Notes: generated by a model not told the origin, from the sequence alone. A DNA stretch of 64,000 bases from Armatimonadota bacterium (GCA_023511795.1 JAIMAU010000008.1:1-64000); one strand, 5' to 3'; shown: positions 53,629 to 63,417, counted from the stretch's first letter. A program made the numbers and translations.

Positions 53629-55152
53629 ATGCCATTGCGTACAAACGGCGTCATTTGGCTGCGAATGCCCTCTTTCCTTTTAATCTTTTCCATAATCCTC
53701 GCCGTCTTGATTTCACTTTTGTTGCCAAAATATTTTGGATTGGCGGCAAGTTCAACTTCTGACATTACTCAGCAGAATTCAATCCTCCCGATTCTTGAAA
53801 AGTCATTTAGAGAAATTGCCCAACGCGTGGAATCAGGCGTGGTTAGCATAACTGCGGTGCGCCCTCCAGATTTGGGTGGGAACCTTCGCGAGAATTCAGA
53901 ATCGCTTGACAAGTACTCCCAGCGTTTCTTGCATCCTGAGTATTCTTCTAACACTAGGGATAAGTTCTCAGGCAATTTTCCTGTTCAATCTGAAACTGCA
54001 AACGGTTCTGGCACCATAATTCGACGAGATGGACGCAACTTCTATATCCTTACAAATTATCACGTTGTTGCAAATTCGTATGCCGTTTCTGTAAGGCTTG
54101 CTGATGATACTGATTTGAAAGTCATAGTTGTTGGTGTAGACCCAGCAACAGATTTGGCGGTTGTGCGGGTATCTTCGCCCAGATTGAGCGATGAGAATGT
54201 TTTACCGCTAGGTGATTCAGATAAGGTAAAGGTTGGCTCCTGGGTTCTGGCTGTCGGCAGTCCGTTCGGTTTCGAGCATACGCTTACTTTTGGCATAATA
54301 AGCGCTCTTCAGCGCCAACTTGAAGACAAGGATACTCAGTATCTCAATCTAATACAGACCGATGCGGCCATCAACAAAGGCAATAGTGGCGGCCCACTTC
54401 TTGATATGGAGGGCAGAGTAATTGGTATAAATACCGCAATTGCATCCCCGACGGGCGGTTTTATTGGTTTGGGGTTTGCAATTCCAATCAACGATGCGAA
54501 GGAAATACTGGATGAGCTTATCACCAATGGCCGAGTTGTGCGGGGCTGGCTTGGTATTGGTATACAGCAACTCACCCCAGTGCTTGCGGAATATTACAAT
54601 GTTAAAAGTGGAGTCCTTGTGGCTTATGTGGATGAGAAAGGTCCTGCTTCTTTTGCTGGCCTTAAGAGTGAGGATATTATTATCTCCTATGGTGGAGTTC
54701 CAATCAATAATGTAGCAGACCTCAAGCGTTTGGTAGCTCATACTGAGCCTGGGAACCGGGTAACCCTTGCAATAGTGAGGGATGGGAAGGAAATAAATAT
54801 ATCAGTCCGAGTGAGGGAGTCGCCGAACACGCCAAAGGCACGGCCAACCGCACCAGAAACCCCTGAGAAGTTGACTCCTGGGTTTCAAACTAGGGCGATG
54901 ACTCCTGCGATGGCAAAACGAATTGGTTTGGACGTTGTGATGGGAGTGATTGTTACGCAGGTAGAGCCGGGGTCTGCGGCGCAGGCAGCAGGCCTTGAGG
55001 TTGGCGACGTAATACTAGCGCTTAATGGCAAGTCTGTTGGAGGATTCCGCCAGTTTGCCGAGATGTGGGCGAATATTCAAGTTGGGGATATAGTCGTTAT
55101 GCGCGTTTTGCGTGATGGGTTGCCCCGGATAATCGGCTTCCGTTGGGAGTAA
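53629..55152 (+). CDS. HtrA/DegP-like serine protease with two PDZ domains
   Basis: A 507-residue envelope protease. An N-terminal anchor (about residues 14-33) is followed by a trypsin-like domain with catalytic H145 (TNYHVVAN), D175 (DPATDLAVV) and S253 (KGNSGGPLLD), then PDZ1 (about 290-380) and PDZ2 (about 400-505), the second separated by a Pro-rich linker. It degrades misfolded periplasmic proteins or triggers stress signalling. The ribosome site AGGAGGGAG lies about 10 bases before the ATG. It converges with the secreted subtilisin gene, stops 11 bases apart. Confidence 0.95.
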   Translation: MPLRTNGVIWLRMPSFLLIFSIILAVLISLLLPKYFGLAASSTSDITQQNSILPILEKSFREIAQRVESGVVSITAVRPPDLGGNLRENSESLDKYSQRFLHPEYSSNTRDKFSGNFPVQSETANGSGTIIRRDGRNFYILTNYHVVANSYAVSVRLADDTDLKVIVVGVDPATDLAVVRVSSPRLSDENVLPLGDSDKVKVGSWVLAVGSPFGFEHTLTFGIISALQRQLEDKDTQYLNLIQTDAAINKGNSGGPLLDMEGRVIGINTAIASPTGGFIGLGFAIPINDAKEILDELITNGRVVRGWLGIGIQQLTPVLAEYYNVKSGVLVAYVDEKGPASFAGLKSEDIIISYGGVPINNVADLKRLVAHTEPGNRVTLAIVRDGKEINISVRVRESPNTPKARPTAPETPEKLTPGFQTRAMTPAMAKRIGLDVVMGVIVTQVEPGSAAQAAGLEVGDVILALNGKSVGGFRQFAEMWANIQVGDIVVMRVLRDGLPRIIGFRWE

Positions 55153-55163
55153 CAATCAGAAGC

Positions 55164-57050
55164 TTAATTCAGCTTATTTATATCAGCTGGTTGTCTGGCA
55201 CGAATTACGGGGATTCTTATTTCTGTATATGCAGGAATTTCAATGGTGCTGATGCCGGTCACGCTTACAAAATCGTTTTTCTTAACGGAAGGCGTCCCAG
55301 CTGTGTAAACCTTAAGTCCTGTAAGGCCTGAACCATCATTTAGATTGGATCCATCGTCTACATATATGAAATTTCGACCAACACTTGTAACTTTGCCCCA
55401 TGTTTTTACCAACAACCCTGTGTTCGGCAGCCCAATTCCGCCTGTTATGCCTCGATATCCCAACTCCTGCCCTCCAACATCTTTATTTGAAATACCTAGT
55501 GGAGCTACTGTTATTCCATTGCCTACTATTGTGACGCGTGGATTGATAATCGCTAATTCGCCGTTTGGGAAATCCTCAGGCTTTGCTGTGTAAAGCTCGC
55601 CAGCAACTTCCACAAGGTCGCCTATTGACGTTGGTGTGGTTACCGATTGGCCATAATAGACCATAATTCCTGCTGACCGATCAGGTTCCTCGATATAGAA
55701 TCTATCCCCAAACTGTACCGTTCCTGCCGGTACAGGCTTTGCAGATAGTTTGACAAACTCGCCAATTTCGGCGTTCCAAAGCTCTCCGATGGTTAAATAA
55801 GTTTCAAACGCCTCACTGAGTGCCCGATATGCGTTAATTCGTCCCCAGCCTGTATACCTATCCCAACCTGCTGTGCTGATATCGTCGCAGGTTTGCTCAA
55901 TTTGGTCGCGCACTTGTTGGTTTGTCCAGTCGGGGTGCGCTGACCATATGAGCGCAGCTAGGCCAGAAACAAATGGTGTTGAGGCTGAAGTTCCACTCAG
56001 TATCTCGAAGCCATCGAATAACCATGACCAATACCACCAGGGTACACTGCTAATTATGAAGCTCCCCGGCGCCATGACATCGAGCGAATCTCCATAGTTG
56101 CTTCCGCCTTCGCCCCAGTCGGCAGCTGTGCAACGCATATCATATTCATTGGTTGCACCCACTGAGATTGTTGCTGGATAGTATGAGGGATAATGCGGGT
56201 CAGTTCGGTCATCAAGGCCGTCGTTGCCGCTTGCAGCGGTAAGTACACATCCAGCGGCCCATGCTTCATTCACTGCAGCTTCCAAAGCTGGCACATGCAA
56301 ATATGTGCCAATGCTCGTATTGATAACTTTGGCGCCGTGCTCAACAGCCCAGATTATGCCTTCGGCTGCGTCTGCTTCTTCTCCATAACCGTCGGCGTTC
56401 AACACCTTAATTGGCATAAGAAGGGCATTCCAATTAACTCCAGCTATTCCCGTGTAGTCGTCTCCCCACGCGGCGGCAATTCCTGATACAAAAGTACCGT
56501 GCATGTGGTCGTCTTCTGTATTTGATGAACCATCAATCGCATTGTAGCCAGCGACAATCTTACCTGCTAAGTCAGGGTGGCTGGAGTCTATGCCTGTGTC
56601 TATTATTGCAATGATTATGCTATCTGAGCCAGTGTTTATATCCCATGCCTCAGGCGCATGTATATCGTATCGTCCATAGCTGTTATAAAGACCCCATTGC
56701 AGGAAGAAAAGCTCGTCGTTTGGAAACAAATCGGCGTATATTATATGGTTGGGGCTAGCGAAATTTATATGAGGGTTGCGTGAAAACTCGGCTTGCGCTT
56801 CTTCGATTGTTTTCCCTTTTGGCAGACGGAGGCGGTATACATTAATCCGCGGGATAACTTCTTTGATGGAAGCACCGTGTTCTTTAATTATCTTATCTGC
56901 TGGCGCACCTTTTCGAAATTGCACAAGTATTTCGCCAGGGACGTATTTCCCGTGTCTTGGAAGCGAATGCTTCCATGGTAGTGCAAAGCAAAACGAAGGC
57001 AGAATCAAGAAATAAATGGCTAATATTGAAGCGCATCTAATGCTTTTCAT
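55164..57050 (-). CDS. Secreted subtilisin-like serine protease (S8) with C-terminal OB-like domain
   Basis: A 628-residue exported protease from the ATG at 57050 (a TTG 21 bases earlier is possible). After the signal peptide comes a fervidolysin-type prodomain (VPGEILVQFRKGAP to about residue 105). The catalytic triad is D151 (IIDTGIDSSHPDL), H184 (DHMHGTFVSG) and S355 (GTSASTPFVSG). From about residue 425 the C terminus is beta-rich with alternating blocks such as GDLVEVAGELYT and GKVTSVGRNFIYVDDGS, resembling an OB-fold cell-surface module. Probably extracellular. Confidence 0.93.
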   Translation of the reverse strand: MKSIRCASILAIYFLILPSFCFALPWKHSLPRHGKYVPGEILVQFRKGAPADKIIKEHGASIKEVIPRINVYRLRLPKGKTIEEAQAEFSRNPHINFASPNHIIYADLFPNDELFFLQWGLYNSYGRYDIHAPEAWDINTGSDSIIIAIIDTGIDSSHPDLAGKIVAGYNAIDGSSNTEDDHMHGTFVSGIAAAWGDDYTGIAGVNWNALLMPIKVLNADGYGEEADAAEGIIWAVEHGAKVINTSIGTYLHVPALEAAVNEAWAAGCVLTAASGNDGLDDRTDPHYPSYYPATISVGATNEYDMRCTAADWGEGGSNYGDSLDVMAPGSFIISSVPWWYWSWLFDGFEILSGTSASTPFVSGLAALIWSAHPDWTNQQVRDQIEQTCDDISTAGWDRYTGWGRINAYRALSEAFETYLTIGELWNAEIGEFVKLSAKPVPAGTVQFGDRFYIEEPDRSAGIMVYYGQSVTTPTSIGDLVEVAGELYTAKPEDFPNGELAIINPRVTIVGNGITVAPLGISNKDVGGQELGYRGITGGIGLPNTGLLVKTWGKVTSVGRNFIYVDDGSNLNDGSGLTGLKVYTAGTPSVKKNDFVSVTGISTIEIPAYTEIRIPVIRARQPADINKLN

Positions 57051-57227
57051 TTGTATCGCACTACTTTCCAAGCGATTTTTTCTAATTCGCTTGCATGTCG
57101 GTGTACGAGGGGTTGTTGGTGGTTACTAGTTTTCATTTTTGAAGACTTTACTTTGCATTTCTACTCTATCACCGACAGCTCAAATTGTCAACTAACGGCT
57201 CACAAACCAGCAATTTTACTAGCTTGC

Positions 57228-57256
57228 TTGACACTTTTGCCCATGGTTGTTAGAAT
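57228..57256 (+). promoter_or_regulatory. Sigma-70-type promoter of the terminated leader
   Basis: TTGACA (57228-57233), 17 bases, TAGAAT (57251-57256); start expected near 57263. Confidence 0.7.
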
Positions 57257-57262
57257 AATAGC

Positions 57263-57411
57263 GATCTCCTATCTCAATTATATAAAACGTATTTGGTATA
57301 AAAGCGATAGCAGGCAATGTAATTTACCTGCTATCGCCCTGGAGAGAGGTGATCGTATAGCGTAGGTATTAAACATGCAAGCAATTCGGACGCTATACTA
57401 TTTTTTGCTAC
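57263..57411 (+). ncRNA. Candidate small RNA or attenuator leader
   Basis: Downstream of the promoter at 57228-57256 lie an 11-bp perfect hairpin (GCGATAGCAGG at 57304-57314 with CCTGCTATCGC at 57327-57337) and a terminator (GTATAGCGT at 57355-57363 with ACGCTATAC at 57390-57398, then a run of six T at 57401-57406). This makes a discrete transcript of about 150 nt, ending 96 bases before the next gene. It may be an independent sRNA or a transcription attenuator for that gene. Confidence 0.55.
57355..57406 (+). terminator. Intrinsic terminator inside the leader
   Basis: Nine-bp perfect stem with a 26-base loop and a six-T tail; see the leader entry. Confidence 0.75.
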
Positions 57412-57506
57412 CCCATTGCAATCGTATTCCAAACCTATGGGCATAGCTAGCCTGGAGGGAATACATTTATTGAAGCATTGCATACTATACCAGGATGGTG
57501 ACGGTT

Positions 57507-57761
57507 ATGGACCTGGCAGCTATAGAATCAAGACTGATGTCAGGCGAGGAATTGAAGGTCAAGTATAAATATCCTCGGCAATTGAGTCCTGGGGAAAAGG
57601 GTTCGGCTTATGGGGTACGCAGCGACAAATTGGTTGATGTTTCCACAGAACTACGGCGATTTTATGTAATTTTTCGCGGCCAGACGCCAATCTGGATTGA
57701 AGAGAATGAAGTAATAGAAATCACCCCTGATGATGGTGTGTATCAGGAGTTCGAGGAGTAG
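57507..57761 (+). CDS. Small hypothetical protein
   Basis: About 84 residues from the ATG at 57507; an ATG at 57495 is also possible. The ribosome site is weak in either case. The sequence is charged, with blocks DLAAIESRLMSGEELKVKYK, RRFYVIFRGQTPIWIEENEV and an acidic end (YQEFEE), and suggests a small alpha/beta fold. No family recognised. It lies downstream of the terminated leader, so its expression may depend on read-through. Confidence 0.6.
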   Translation: MDLAAIESRLMSGEELKVKYKYPRQLSPGEKGSAYGVRSDKLVDVSTELRRFYVIFRGQTPIWIEENEVIEITPDDGVYQEFEE

Positions 57762-57795
57762 GGTTTAACTGGCAACAAAGTAATTTTTTGTAATT

Positions 57796-58596
57796 TTACG
57801 GCAATTCAGCATACTCTTGTGCGGCAATTACAAAGGCTTTGAATAGACGTTTACATGGCTTGTAGATGTATTCATCTGATGTTTTCTCTGGATGCCATTG
57901 GACCGCTATTATCCAAGGATGGTTCAATCCCTCAAGTCCTTCGATAAGTCCATCTGGTGCAAACGCAACGGGCATGAGCCTTGGGGATTTTTCCTTTGCG
58001 GATACTCCTTGATGATGGCGGCTATTTACTTTCTTGATATCTTGTCCGAGAATTTCATATAAGCGACTATCCTCGCGAATTTGTATGTCGTGTGAGCTAC
58101 TCGAACCCGATTTATGCTCTGGCTCATCTTCTTTGGTATATGATTTATGCCTTAGGCCAGTGCGAACATCTTTCACTAAACTGCCACCGAGTGCGACATT
58201 CAAAACCTGAAAGCCGCGGCATATCCCAAGAATAGGCATGCCCTTTAAGTAGGCTGCACGAATAAGCGGAAGTTCGAGCGCATCGCGCTCGGGGTCGCAG
58301 TCCATTTTATATTTCGTAATCAATTCCTCCGTTGAGAGTTTTTCATCCCCCAGCTCAGTTCGCGAAGTATAATTATCAGGGTGAACGTCCCGACCGCCAC
58401 TTAGGAGGAGACCGTCAATTTGGACTAGAGCCTCATGGAGCTCTTGGGGGTCGAGATATGGAGAGGGACAGAGAAATATTGGCGCTCCGCCCGCATCTCG
58501 AATAGCATCAGCGTAGGGTTGGTAATCCTTAAGCTGGTCGTCTGGCGGTGAGTTTTTGGCTGTCCCCGTCGTAATTCCGATTACAGGTTCTTTCAT
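57796..58596 (-). CDS. Gamma-glutamyl-gamma-aminobutyrate hydrolase-like (peptidase C26)
   Basis: A 266-residue class-I glutamine-amidotransferase-like hydrolase. The triad is C126 (GICRGFQ), H235 and E237 (QWHPEKT). PuuD and related enzymes cleave gamma-glutamyl amides; the DGLLLSGGRDVHPDNY block typical of the group is present. Probably cytoplasmic. The ribosome site AAGGAAG lies before the ATG and the promoter at 58620-58649. Substrate is inferred only at family level. Confidence 0.9.
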   Translation of the reverse strand: MKEPVIGITTGTAKNSPPDDQLKDYQPYADAIRDAGGAPIFLCPSPYLDPQELHEALVQIDGLLLSGGRDVHPDNYTSRTELGDEKLSTEELITKYKMDCDPERDALELPLIRAAYLKGMPILGICRGFQVLNVALGGSLVKDVRTGLRHKSYTKEDEPEHKSGSSSSHDIQIREDSRLYEILGQDIKKVNSRHHQGVSAKEKSPRLMPVAFAPDGLIEGLEGLNHPWIIAVQWHPEKTSDEYIYKPCKRLFKAFVIAAQEYAELP

Positions 58597-58619
58597 GTCT
58601 TCCTTATTCTCCGGGTGAT

Positions 58620-58649
58620 AGAATAGCAGGCAAGGTTTACGAATGTCAA
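58620..58649 (-). promoter_or_regulatory. Sigma-70-type promoter of the C26 hydrolase gene
   Basis: Minus strand TTGACA (58644-58649), 18 bases, TATTCT (58620-58625). Confidence 0.65.
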
Positions 58650-58778
58650 CGTCTTGAACCGTCTGCTTAATTTAATTAACGGTATACAAATGCTACTTCA
58701 CAGGCGTTCAAAAAAGAACCAGGTGATTTTGGAAAAAGCAGGATATAATGGGATTGGTTGGCGAAGAAAAATTTTGTT

Positions 58779-59342
58779 ATGGAATTGATAATGCTAGAGA
58801 CCGAACGCCTAGTCCTGAGGCTAATTAGAGAAAATGATGCGCCTGCTTTGCATCGGATTATGAACGATCCGGAGGTTACCCATAACCTGCTATTCCCCTA
58901 TCCTTTGCCAAAAGAGCAGGTGGCGATTTGGATAAAAAGCAGTATCGAGGGCTTTAGCCGGCGTGAGAAATACCCAATGGTTATCGTGTTAAGGGAATCT
59001 AATGAGGTGATTGGCGTTTGCGCCTTCTACCGAGTCAACTGGGAACATATGAATACTGAGCTTGTCTATTGGCTTGGCAAGCAACACTGGGGCAAAGGTT
59101 ATATGACGGAGGCGGTTCGCAAAATGCTTGTGTTCGGTTTTGAAGAGCTGGGATTTGAGCGAATTTATGCAGGATGTTTTACAAGGAATTTTGCCTCTCG
59201 TCGCGTTCTGGAGAAGGTGGGATTCTCATATGAAGGACTTGCTAGACATGAATTCAAAAAGGGCGACGAGTTTCTTGATGTTTTTCACTTTGGCTTAACG
59301 CGTAGCGATTTTTTAAAAGAAAAATATAAAACTTGTGTTTAG
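58779..59342 (+). CDS. GNAT N-acetyltransferase (RimJ/RimL-like)
   Basis: A 187-residue acetyltransferase. The pattern MLETERLVLRLIRENDAPALHRIM at the start is standard for the RimJ/RimL branch, and the acetyl-CoA site is read as WGKGYMTEAVRKMLVFGFEELG. The block ASRRVLEKVGFSYEGLARHEF follows. Start at ATG 58779 or 58791; an earlier TTG (58758) lacks support. Target could be a ribosomal protein or another amine. It converges with a second GNAT gene across a strong hairpin. Confidence 0.85.
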   Translation: MELIMLETERLVLRLIRENDAPALHRIMNDPEVTHNLLFPYPLPKEQVAIWIKSSIEGFSRREKYPMVIVLRESNEVIGVCAFYRVNWEHMNTELVYWLGKQHWGKGYMTEAVRKMLVFGFEELGFERIYAGCFTRNFASRRVLEKVGFSYEGLARHEFKKGDEFLDVFHFGLTRSDFLKEKYKTCV

Positions 59343-59373
59343 CTTACCAATTTAACCGGTTATAAACAAATTG

Positions 59374-59443
59374 GCTGGACCATCCACGGTGATTTATGTT
59401 CTGCTTGAAAGCGGAATGTGTATTTTGCCGCGGATGGTCCAGC
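59374..59443. terminator. Bidirectional terminator-like hairpin
   Basis: GCTGGACCATCC (59374-59385) and GGATGGTCCAGC (59432-59443) form a 12-bp stem enclosing a second small hairpin; TGTTTTATC follows on the plus strand. It separates the convergent GNAT genes. Confidence 0.7.
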
Positions 59444-59450
59444 TGTTTTA

Positions 59451-59978
59451 TCATTTGGGTTCGCCGATTTGAGCTAAGATAGTCTTCCAACGAGTTGGGT
59501 GCGTGTCGTCTGTGCATAGCGGTTGGAATCCAAGGCGAAGATAGGTCTTTATCGCCGGGATTCGGAAATCATCAGTCAAAAGTTCGACTTCCTTAAAGCC
59601 ATGATCCCGAAAGAAATGGAGAACAGCTAGCGACAGTAGGTATCCCAAACCTTTTGACCGGTGCTCAGGCAGCACGCAGACCATGTGAAGCGAACCTTTT
59701 TCCCACTCTGTTTCAGAAGGTCGCCATGCACATGCTGAGCCAACTGGCTTGCCCTTGTATGTAACGAAGAACAAGCCTTCTGGCATAAATTGCGGGCACC
59801 CTGTGAGCTTTTCGCGACAGCTTTGTTCACTCCATTCACCAATTCCTGTGTTCATTATTTCTGCCCATGCGGCTTCATCTCCAGGCTTGAATGTTCGTAA
59901 TTCGTAACCCTTGGGGATTTCGATTGGCGGCAGATTGCTCAAATCCCGAATTATCATTTTTAACTGGCTATGGCTCAT
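59451..59978 (-). CDS. GNAT N-acetyltransferase
   Basis: A 175-residue acetyltransferase unlike the neighbouring one. The acetyl-CoA site is LPEHRSKGLGYLLSLAVLHFFRDHG, and the C terminus has ELLTDDFRIPAIKTYLRLGFQPL. The N-terminal half carries FKPGDEAAWAEIMNTGIGEW. Members act on small molecules or proteins; substrate unknown. ATG at 59978, with no strong ribosome site visible. Confidence 0.82.
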   Translation of the reverse strand: MSHSQLKMIIRDLSNLPPIEIPKGYELRTFKPGDEAAWAEIMNTGIGEWSEQSCREKLTGCPQFMPEGLFFVTYKGKPVGSACAWRPSETEWEKGSLHMVCVLPEHRSKGLGYLLSLAVLHFFRDHGFKEVELLTDDFRIPAIKTYLRLGFQPLCTDDTHPTRWKTILAQIGEPK

Positions 59979-60218
59979 TGGCAGTTTCCTAATATTTTAG
60001 TCTACCTTTATCATTTAGAGCATAATTAAAGAATTCCTTTTATACAGGGGGAATGAAATAGCGCCAAAAACTAAGAATTTCTAATAACTTAAAGAACGAT
60101 TGACATACATGCTTACAATGCTACCAGTCTAGCTATTATCGTTTGGGTTTTGGACTTTGTGTACGTTTGACAATATATGGTGAATTCCCATAGAATATCG
60201 CGAGGAGGCGAGTTAGTA

Positions 60219-61505
60219 ATGCGATATTCCGCGCCGCGGGGGACGCAGGACATTCTCCCGCGCGAAAGTTTTCGCTGGCAATACATCGAGGCTAAGTTCC
60301 GAGAAATCTGCAGCCTATATGGATATAATGAGCTCCGCACTCCTACGTTCGAGGAAACGGAGCTCTTTACACGTAGCATAGGCGAGCATACAGATATTGT
60401 CAGCAAGGAGATGTATACCTTCCTTGACCGTGCTGGTCGAAGCATGACGCTAAGGCCGGAAGGCACGGCGCCAGTTGTGCGAGCGTATGTCCAGCATAAA
60501 CTTTTCGGCGAGATGCCGGTCTCGAAATTTTACTACATCGCCAGCATTTTTCGCTATGAGCGACCCCAAGCCGGAAGGTTTCGTGAGCACCACCAGGTTG
60601 GCGTGGAAGCTCTGGGCTCGCTTGACCCGGCAATTGATGCGGAGGTCATTGCATTGCTCATGCATTATTTGAGTTCGCTCGGCCTCCAAGATTTAGAGCT
60701 GAGAATCAACTCGATTGGTTGTCCGGGGTGCCGGCCTGAGTACAGGGAGATTTTACAAAAGGCAGTTCAGCCTTTCCTTGTGGAATTGTGCGAAAGCTGT
60801 CAGATCAGATTCCATGCAAATCCCCTGCGGATGCTTGATTGCAAGGTGCCTCGGTGCCGAGAGCTGACCGTAAGCGTTCCAAATATCGTTGAACATTTGT
60901 GCAAGGAATGCGATGAACACCTCAAAACCGTTCTGCACTATTTGGATATCCTTGGCATCAGTTATGTTTTGGATTCTAGGTTAGTTCGAGGATTTGACTA
61001 TTACACTAAAACTGCGTTCGAAGTAGTGAGCACCTACCTTGGAGCGCAAAATGCTGTTGGAGGTGGCGGGCGATATGACGGTCTTGTTGTCGAAGTGGGC
61101 GGCCCCCCAACTCCTGCTGTTGGCTTCGGCTCAGGAATTGAGCGAACACTTATGGTCATGGAAGCGCAAGGGATCGAAATACCAGTAGCTGACCACCCGG
61201 CAGTATTTGTAGCCACAGTTGGCGATGCCCCCCGTGAGGCAGGCATAAAGCTTCTTGCAGACCTTCGGAAGGCTGGTATTTCGGCAGAGACTGATTACTC
61301 TGGCAAAAGTCTAAAGGCTCAAATGAAGGCCGCTGACCGTGCACACGTTTATTTGGTAATCATCATTGGCGAGGATGAATTGAATCGCGGTAAAGTGAAA
61401 ATTCGGAATATGGAAACGAAGGAAGAAACCGATGTATCACTAGGCGATGCAGTAGAGCAAACACGAAAGATAATTGAAAGTAAGCGAGAATCTGTTGGCA
61501 AATAG
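60219..61505 (+). CDS. hisS: Histidyl-tRNA synthetase
   Basis: A 428-residue class II synthetase. Motif 2 is FRYERPQAGRFREHHQVGVE, motif 3 GFGSGIERTLM, and the histidine-specific block LVRGFDYYTKTAFEV is intact. The C-terminal anticodon-binding domain follows from about residue 325. The start at 60219 is set by GGAGG about ten bases upstream. An extra in-frame ATG lies further up without support. aspS follows 38 bases later, a common pairing. Confidence 0.96.
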   Translation: MRYSAPRGTQDILPRESFRWQYIEAKFREICSLYGYNELRTPTFEETELFTRSIGEHTDIVSKEMYTFLDRAGRSMTLRPEGTAPVVRAYVQHKLFGEMPVSKFYYIASIFRYERPQAGRFREHHQVGVEALGSLDPAIDAEVIALLMHYLSSLGLQDLELRINSIGCPGCRPEYREILQKAVQPFLVELCESCQIRFHANPLRMLDCKVPRCRELTVSVPNIVEHLCKECDEHLKTVLHYLDILGISYVLDSRLVRGFDYYTKTAFEVVSTYLGAQNAVGGGGRYDGLVVEVGGPPTPAVGFGSGIERTLMVMEAQGIEIPVADHPAVFVATVGDAPREAGIKLLADLRKAGISAETDYSGKSLKAQMKAADRAHVYLVIIIGEDELNRGKVKIRNMETKEETDVSLGDAVEQTRKIIESKRESVGK

Positions 61506-61543
61506 GAAAGATATAATCTTTTTGTTTTTATTCAGGAGGAAAA

Positions 61544-63337
61544 ATGGAGTGGCAGCGTACGCATAAATGTGGCGAGTTAACAGCCGCAAATATTGGCGAG
61601 GAAGTTCGCCTAAATGGCTGGGTCCAAAGAAGGCGCGACCATGGTGGCATCATTTTCATTGACTTGCGAGACCGATGGGGCATTGTGCAGGTGGTTTTCG
61701 ACCCCCAGACTGCCCCTCAGGCCCATGCTGAAGCGGAAACGGTGCGGAGTGAATATGTGTTAAGCGTTCACGGCACAGTGCGACGCCGCCCTGAAGGAAC
61801 AGAGAACCCAAAGCTTCCAACAGGGGAAATCGAAGTAGCCGCAGACAGTGTATTTATACTCAATCCAGCCAAGACGCCACCATTCCAGATTCTAGACGAT
61901 GTCGAGGTTGATGAACTTGTCCGTCTGAAATACCGGTATCTCGACCTCAGGCGGCCCATAATGCAAAAAAAGCTAATACTTCGCCATAAAGTCGTTAAGC
62001 TAATTCGCGATTTCCTAAGCGAGCGCGATTTCATCGAAGTTGAGACGCCAATTCTAATTAAAAGCACACCAGAAGGGGCGCGCGACTATCTTGTGCCAAG
62101 CCGACTCTACCCAGGTCATTTCTATGCGCTACCCCAGTCACCCCAACAGCTCAAGCAGCTTCTGATGGTGGCTGGCATAGAGCGCTATTTCCAAATCGCA
62201 AAATGCTTCCGTGATGAAGATCCACGAGCAGACCGACAGCCGGAGTTCACCCAGCTTGACTTAGAGATGTCTTTTGTTAAGCAAGAAGATATCCTCGAGG
62301 TCATCGAGGCGCTCATGATTGAAATCGTTGAGAAGCTTAGCGATAAAAAAATCATTAAGCCATTTCCAAGGCTTTCATATGCGGAAACAATGGAGAAATA
62401 CGGCTGCGACAAGCCGGACCTCCGCTTTGGGCTTGAGCTTGTCGACCTTTCCGACTTGTTGAAAGAAAGCCAGTATCAGGTTTTTCGGGGTGCTCTTGAC
62501 AAGGGTGGGCAGGTAAAGGCAGTTTTAGGCCCAGGGCTCGCACATTATAGTCGCAGGGAAATTGATGACCTAACCAATCTCGCAAAGGGATTTGGTGCTA
62601 AGGGCCTCCTTACAATCCAGGTAACTCCAGATGGCATTAAATCGCCCAGCGCAAAATATCTAAGCGAGAATGAAATGGCTAGCATCGTGGGCCGTGCAGG
62701 TGCAAAGACTGGCGATCTCATAATGATTGTTGCCGACCAGCAGCCGGCGGTTGTGGCTAAGGCGCTTGCTGGCCTAAGGCTTGAAATGGGAAAGCGTCTG
62801 GGCCTTCAGGATCCAAACTTGCTCTATTTCGTGTGGGTGCTCGATTTTCCACTTTTGGAATGGAATGATGAGGAAAAGCGTTGGGATTCCTCGCATCATC
62901 CGTTTACCTCTCCAAATGAGGAGGACATTCCGCTGTTGGACACCGACCCAGGGAAGGTACGCTCATATGCTTATGACCTTGTGTGCAATGGTGCAGAGTT
63001 AGCCAGCGGAAGCGTGAGAATTCATAGGCGAGATGTTCAAGAGAAAATATTTGATTTGTTAAATATATCACACGAAGAGCAAATTGCGCGATTTGGGCAT
63101 ATGCTTGAGGCATTTGAGTATGGTGCGCCTCCTCATGCGGGAATAGCCCCTGGGATTGACCGCCTAGTTATGCTATTGCTCGATGAGGAAAATATCCGCG
63201 AAGTGATTGCTTTCCCGAAAACGGCGACGGCATACGACCCAATGACAGGCGCGCCATCTCCCGTAACCGAAGAGCAGCTTAAGGAACTCCATATTAAGCT
63301 ACGAGAAGGTGCCGTTAGCAAAATTAGAATGACATAA
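61544..63337 (+). CDS. aspS: Aspartyl-tRNA synthetase, bacterial type, probably non-discriminating
   Basis: A 597-residue bacterial-type AspRS with an N-terminal anticodon-binding OB domain, catalytic core and GAD insertion. Motif 2 is [21 protein letters not shown] and motif 3 [13 protein letters not shown]. At the anticodon domain it carries H33 (RRRDHGG) and G85 (RPEGTEN), which match His31 and Gly83 of non-discriminating AspRS enzymes; discriminating E. coli AspRS has Leu at the first position. Such enzymes also charge tRNA-Asn, which then needs GatCAB. AGGAGG sits just before the ATG. Confidence 0.95.
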   Translation: MEWQRTHKCGELTAANIGEEVRLNGWVQRRRDHGGIIFIDLRDRWGIVQVVFDPQTAPQAHAEAETVRSEYVLSVHGTVRRRPEGTENPKLPTGEIEVAADSVFILNPAKTPPFQILDDVEVDELVRLKYRYLDLRRPIMQKKLILRHKVVKLIRDFLSERDFIEVETPILIKSTPEGARDYLVPSRLYPGHFYALPQSPQQLKQLLMVAGIERYFQIAKCFRDEDPRADRQPEFTQLDLEMSFVKQEDILEVIEALMIEIVEKLSDKKIIKPFPRLSYAETMEKYGCDKPDLRFGLELVDLSDLLKESQYQVFRGALDKGGQVKAVLGPGLAHYSRREIDDLTNLAKGFGAKGLLTIQVTPDGIKSPSAKYLSENEMASIVGRAGAKTGDLIMIVADQQPAVVAKALAGLRLEMGKRLGLQDPNLLYFVWVLDFPLLEWNDEEKRWDSSHHPFTSPNEEDIPLLDTDPGKVRSYAYDLVCNGAELASGSVRIHRRDVQEKIFDLLNISHEEQIARFGHMLEAFEYGAPPHAGIAPGIDRLVMLLLDEENIREVIAFPKTATAYDPMTGAPSPVTEEQLKELHIKLREGAVSKIRMT

Positions 63338-63417
63338 GATATCTTTTTGTTCTGCAAGAGTCCTGTTTCTTTTTGCGCATTTGAGGGGTATGAACCCATG
63401 TTGAGTTGAATCACCAA

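Noticed and set aside
60167-60196. TTGACA-18-TAGAAT before hisS
   Set aside because: The start it implies (about 60203) would fall within the GGAGG of hisS and remove the ribosome site, so it is probably not the functional promoter.
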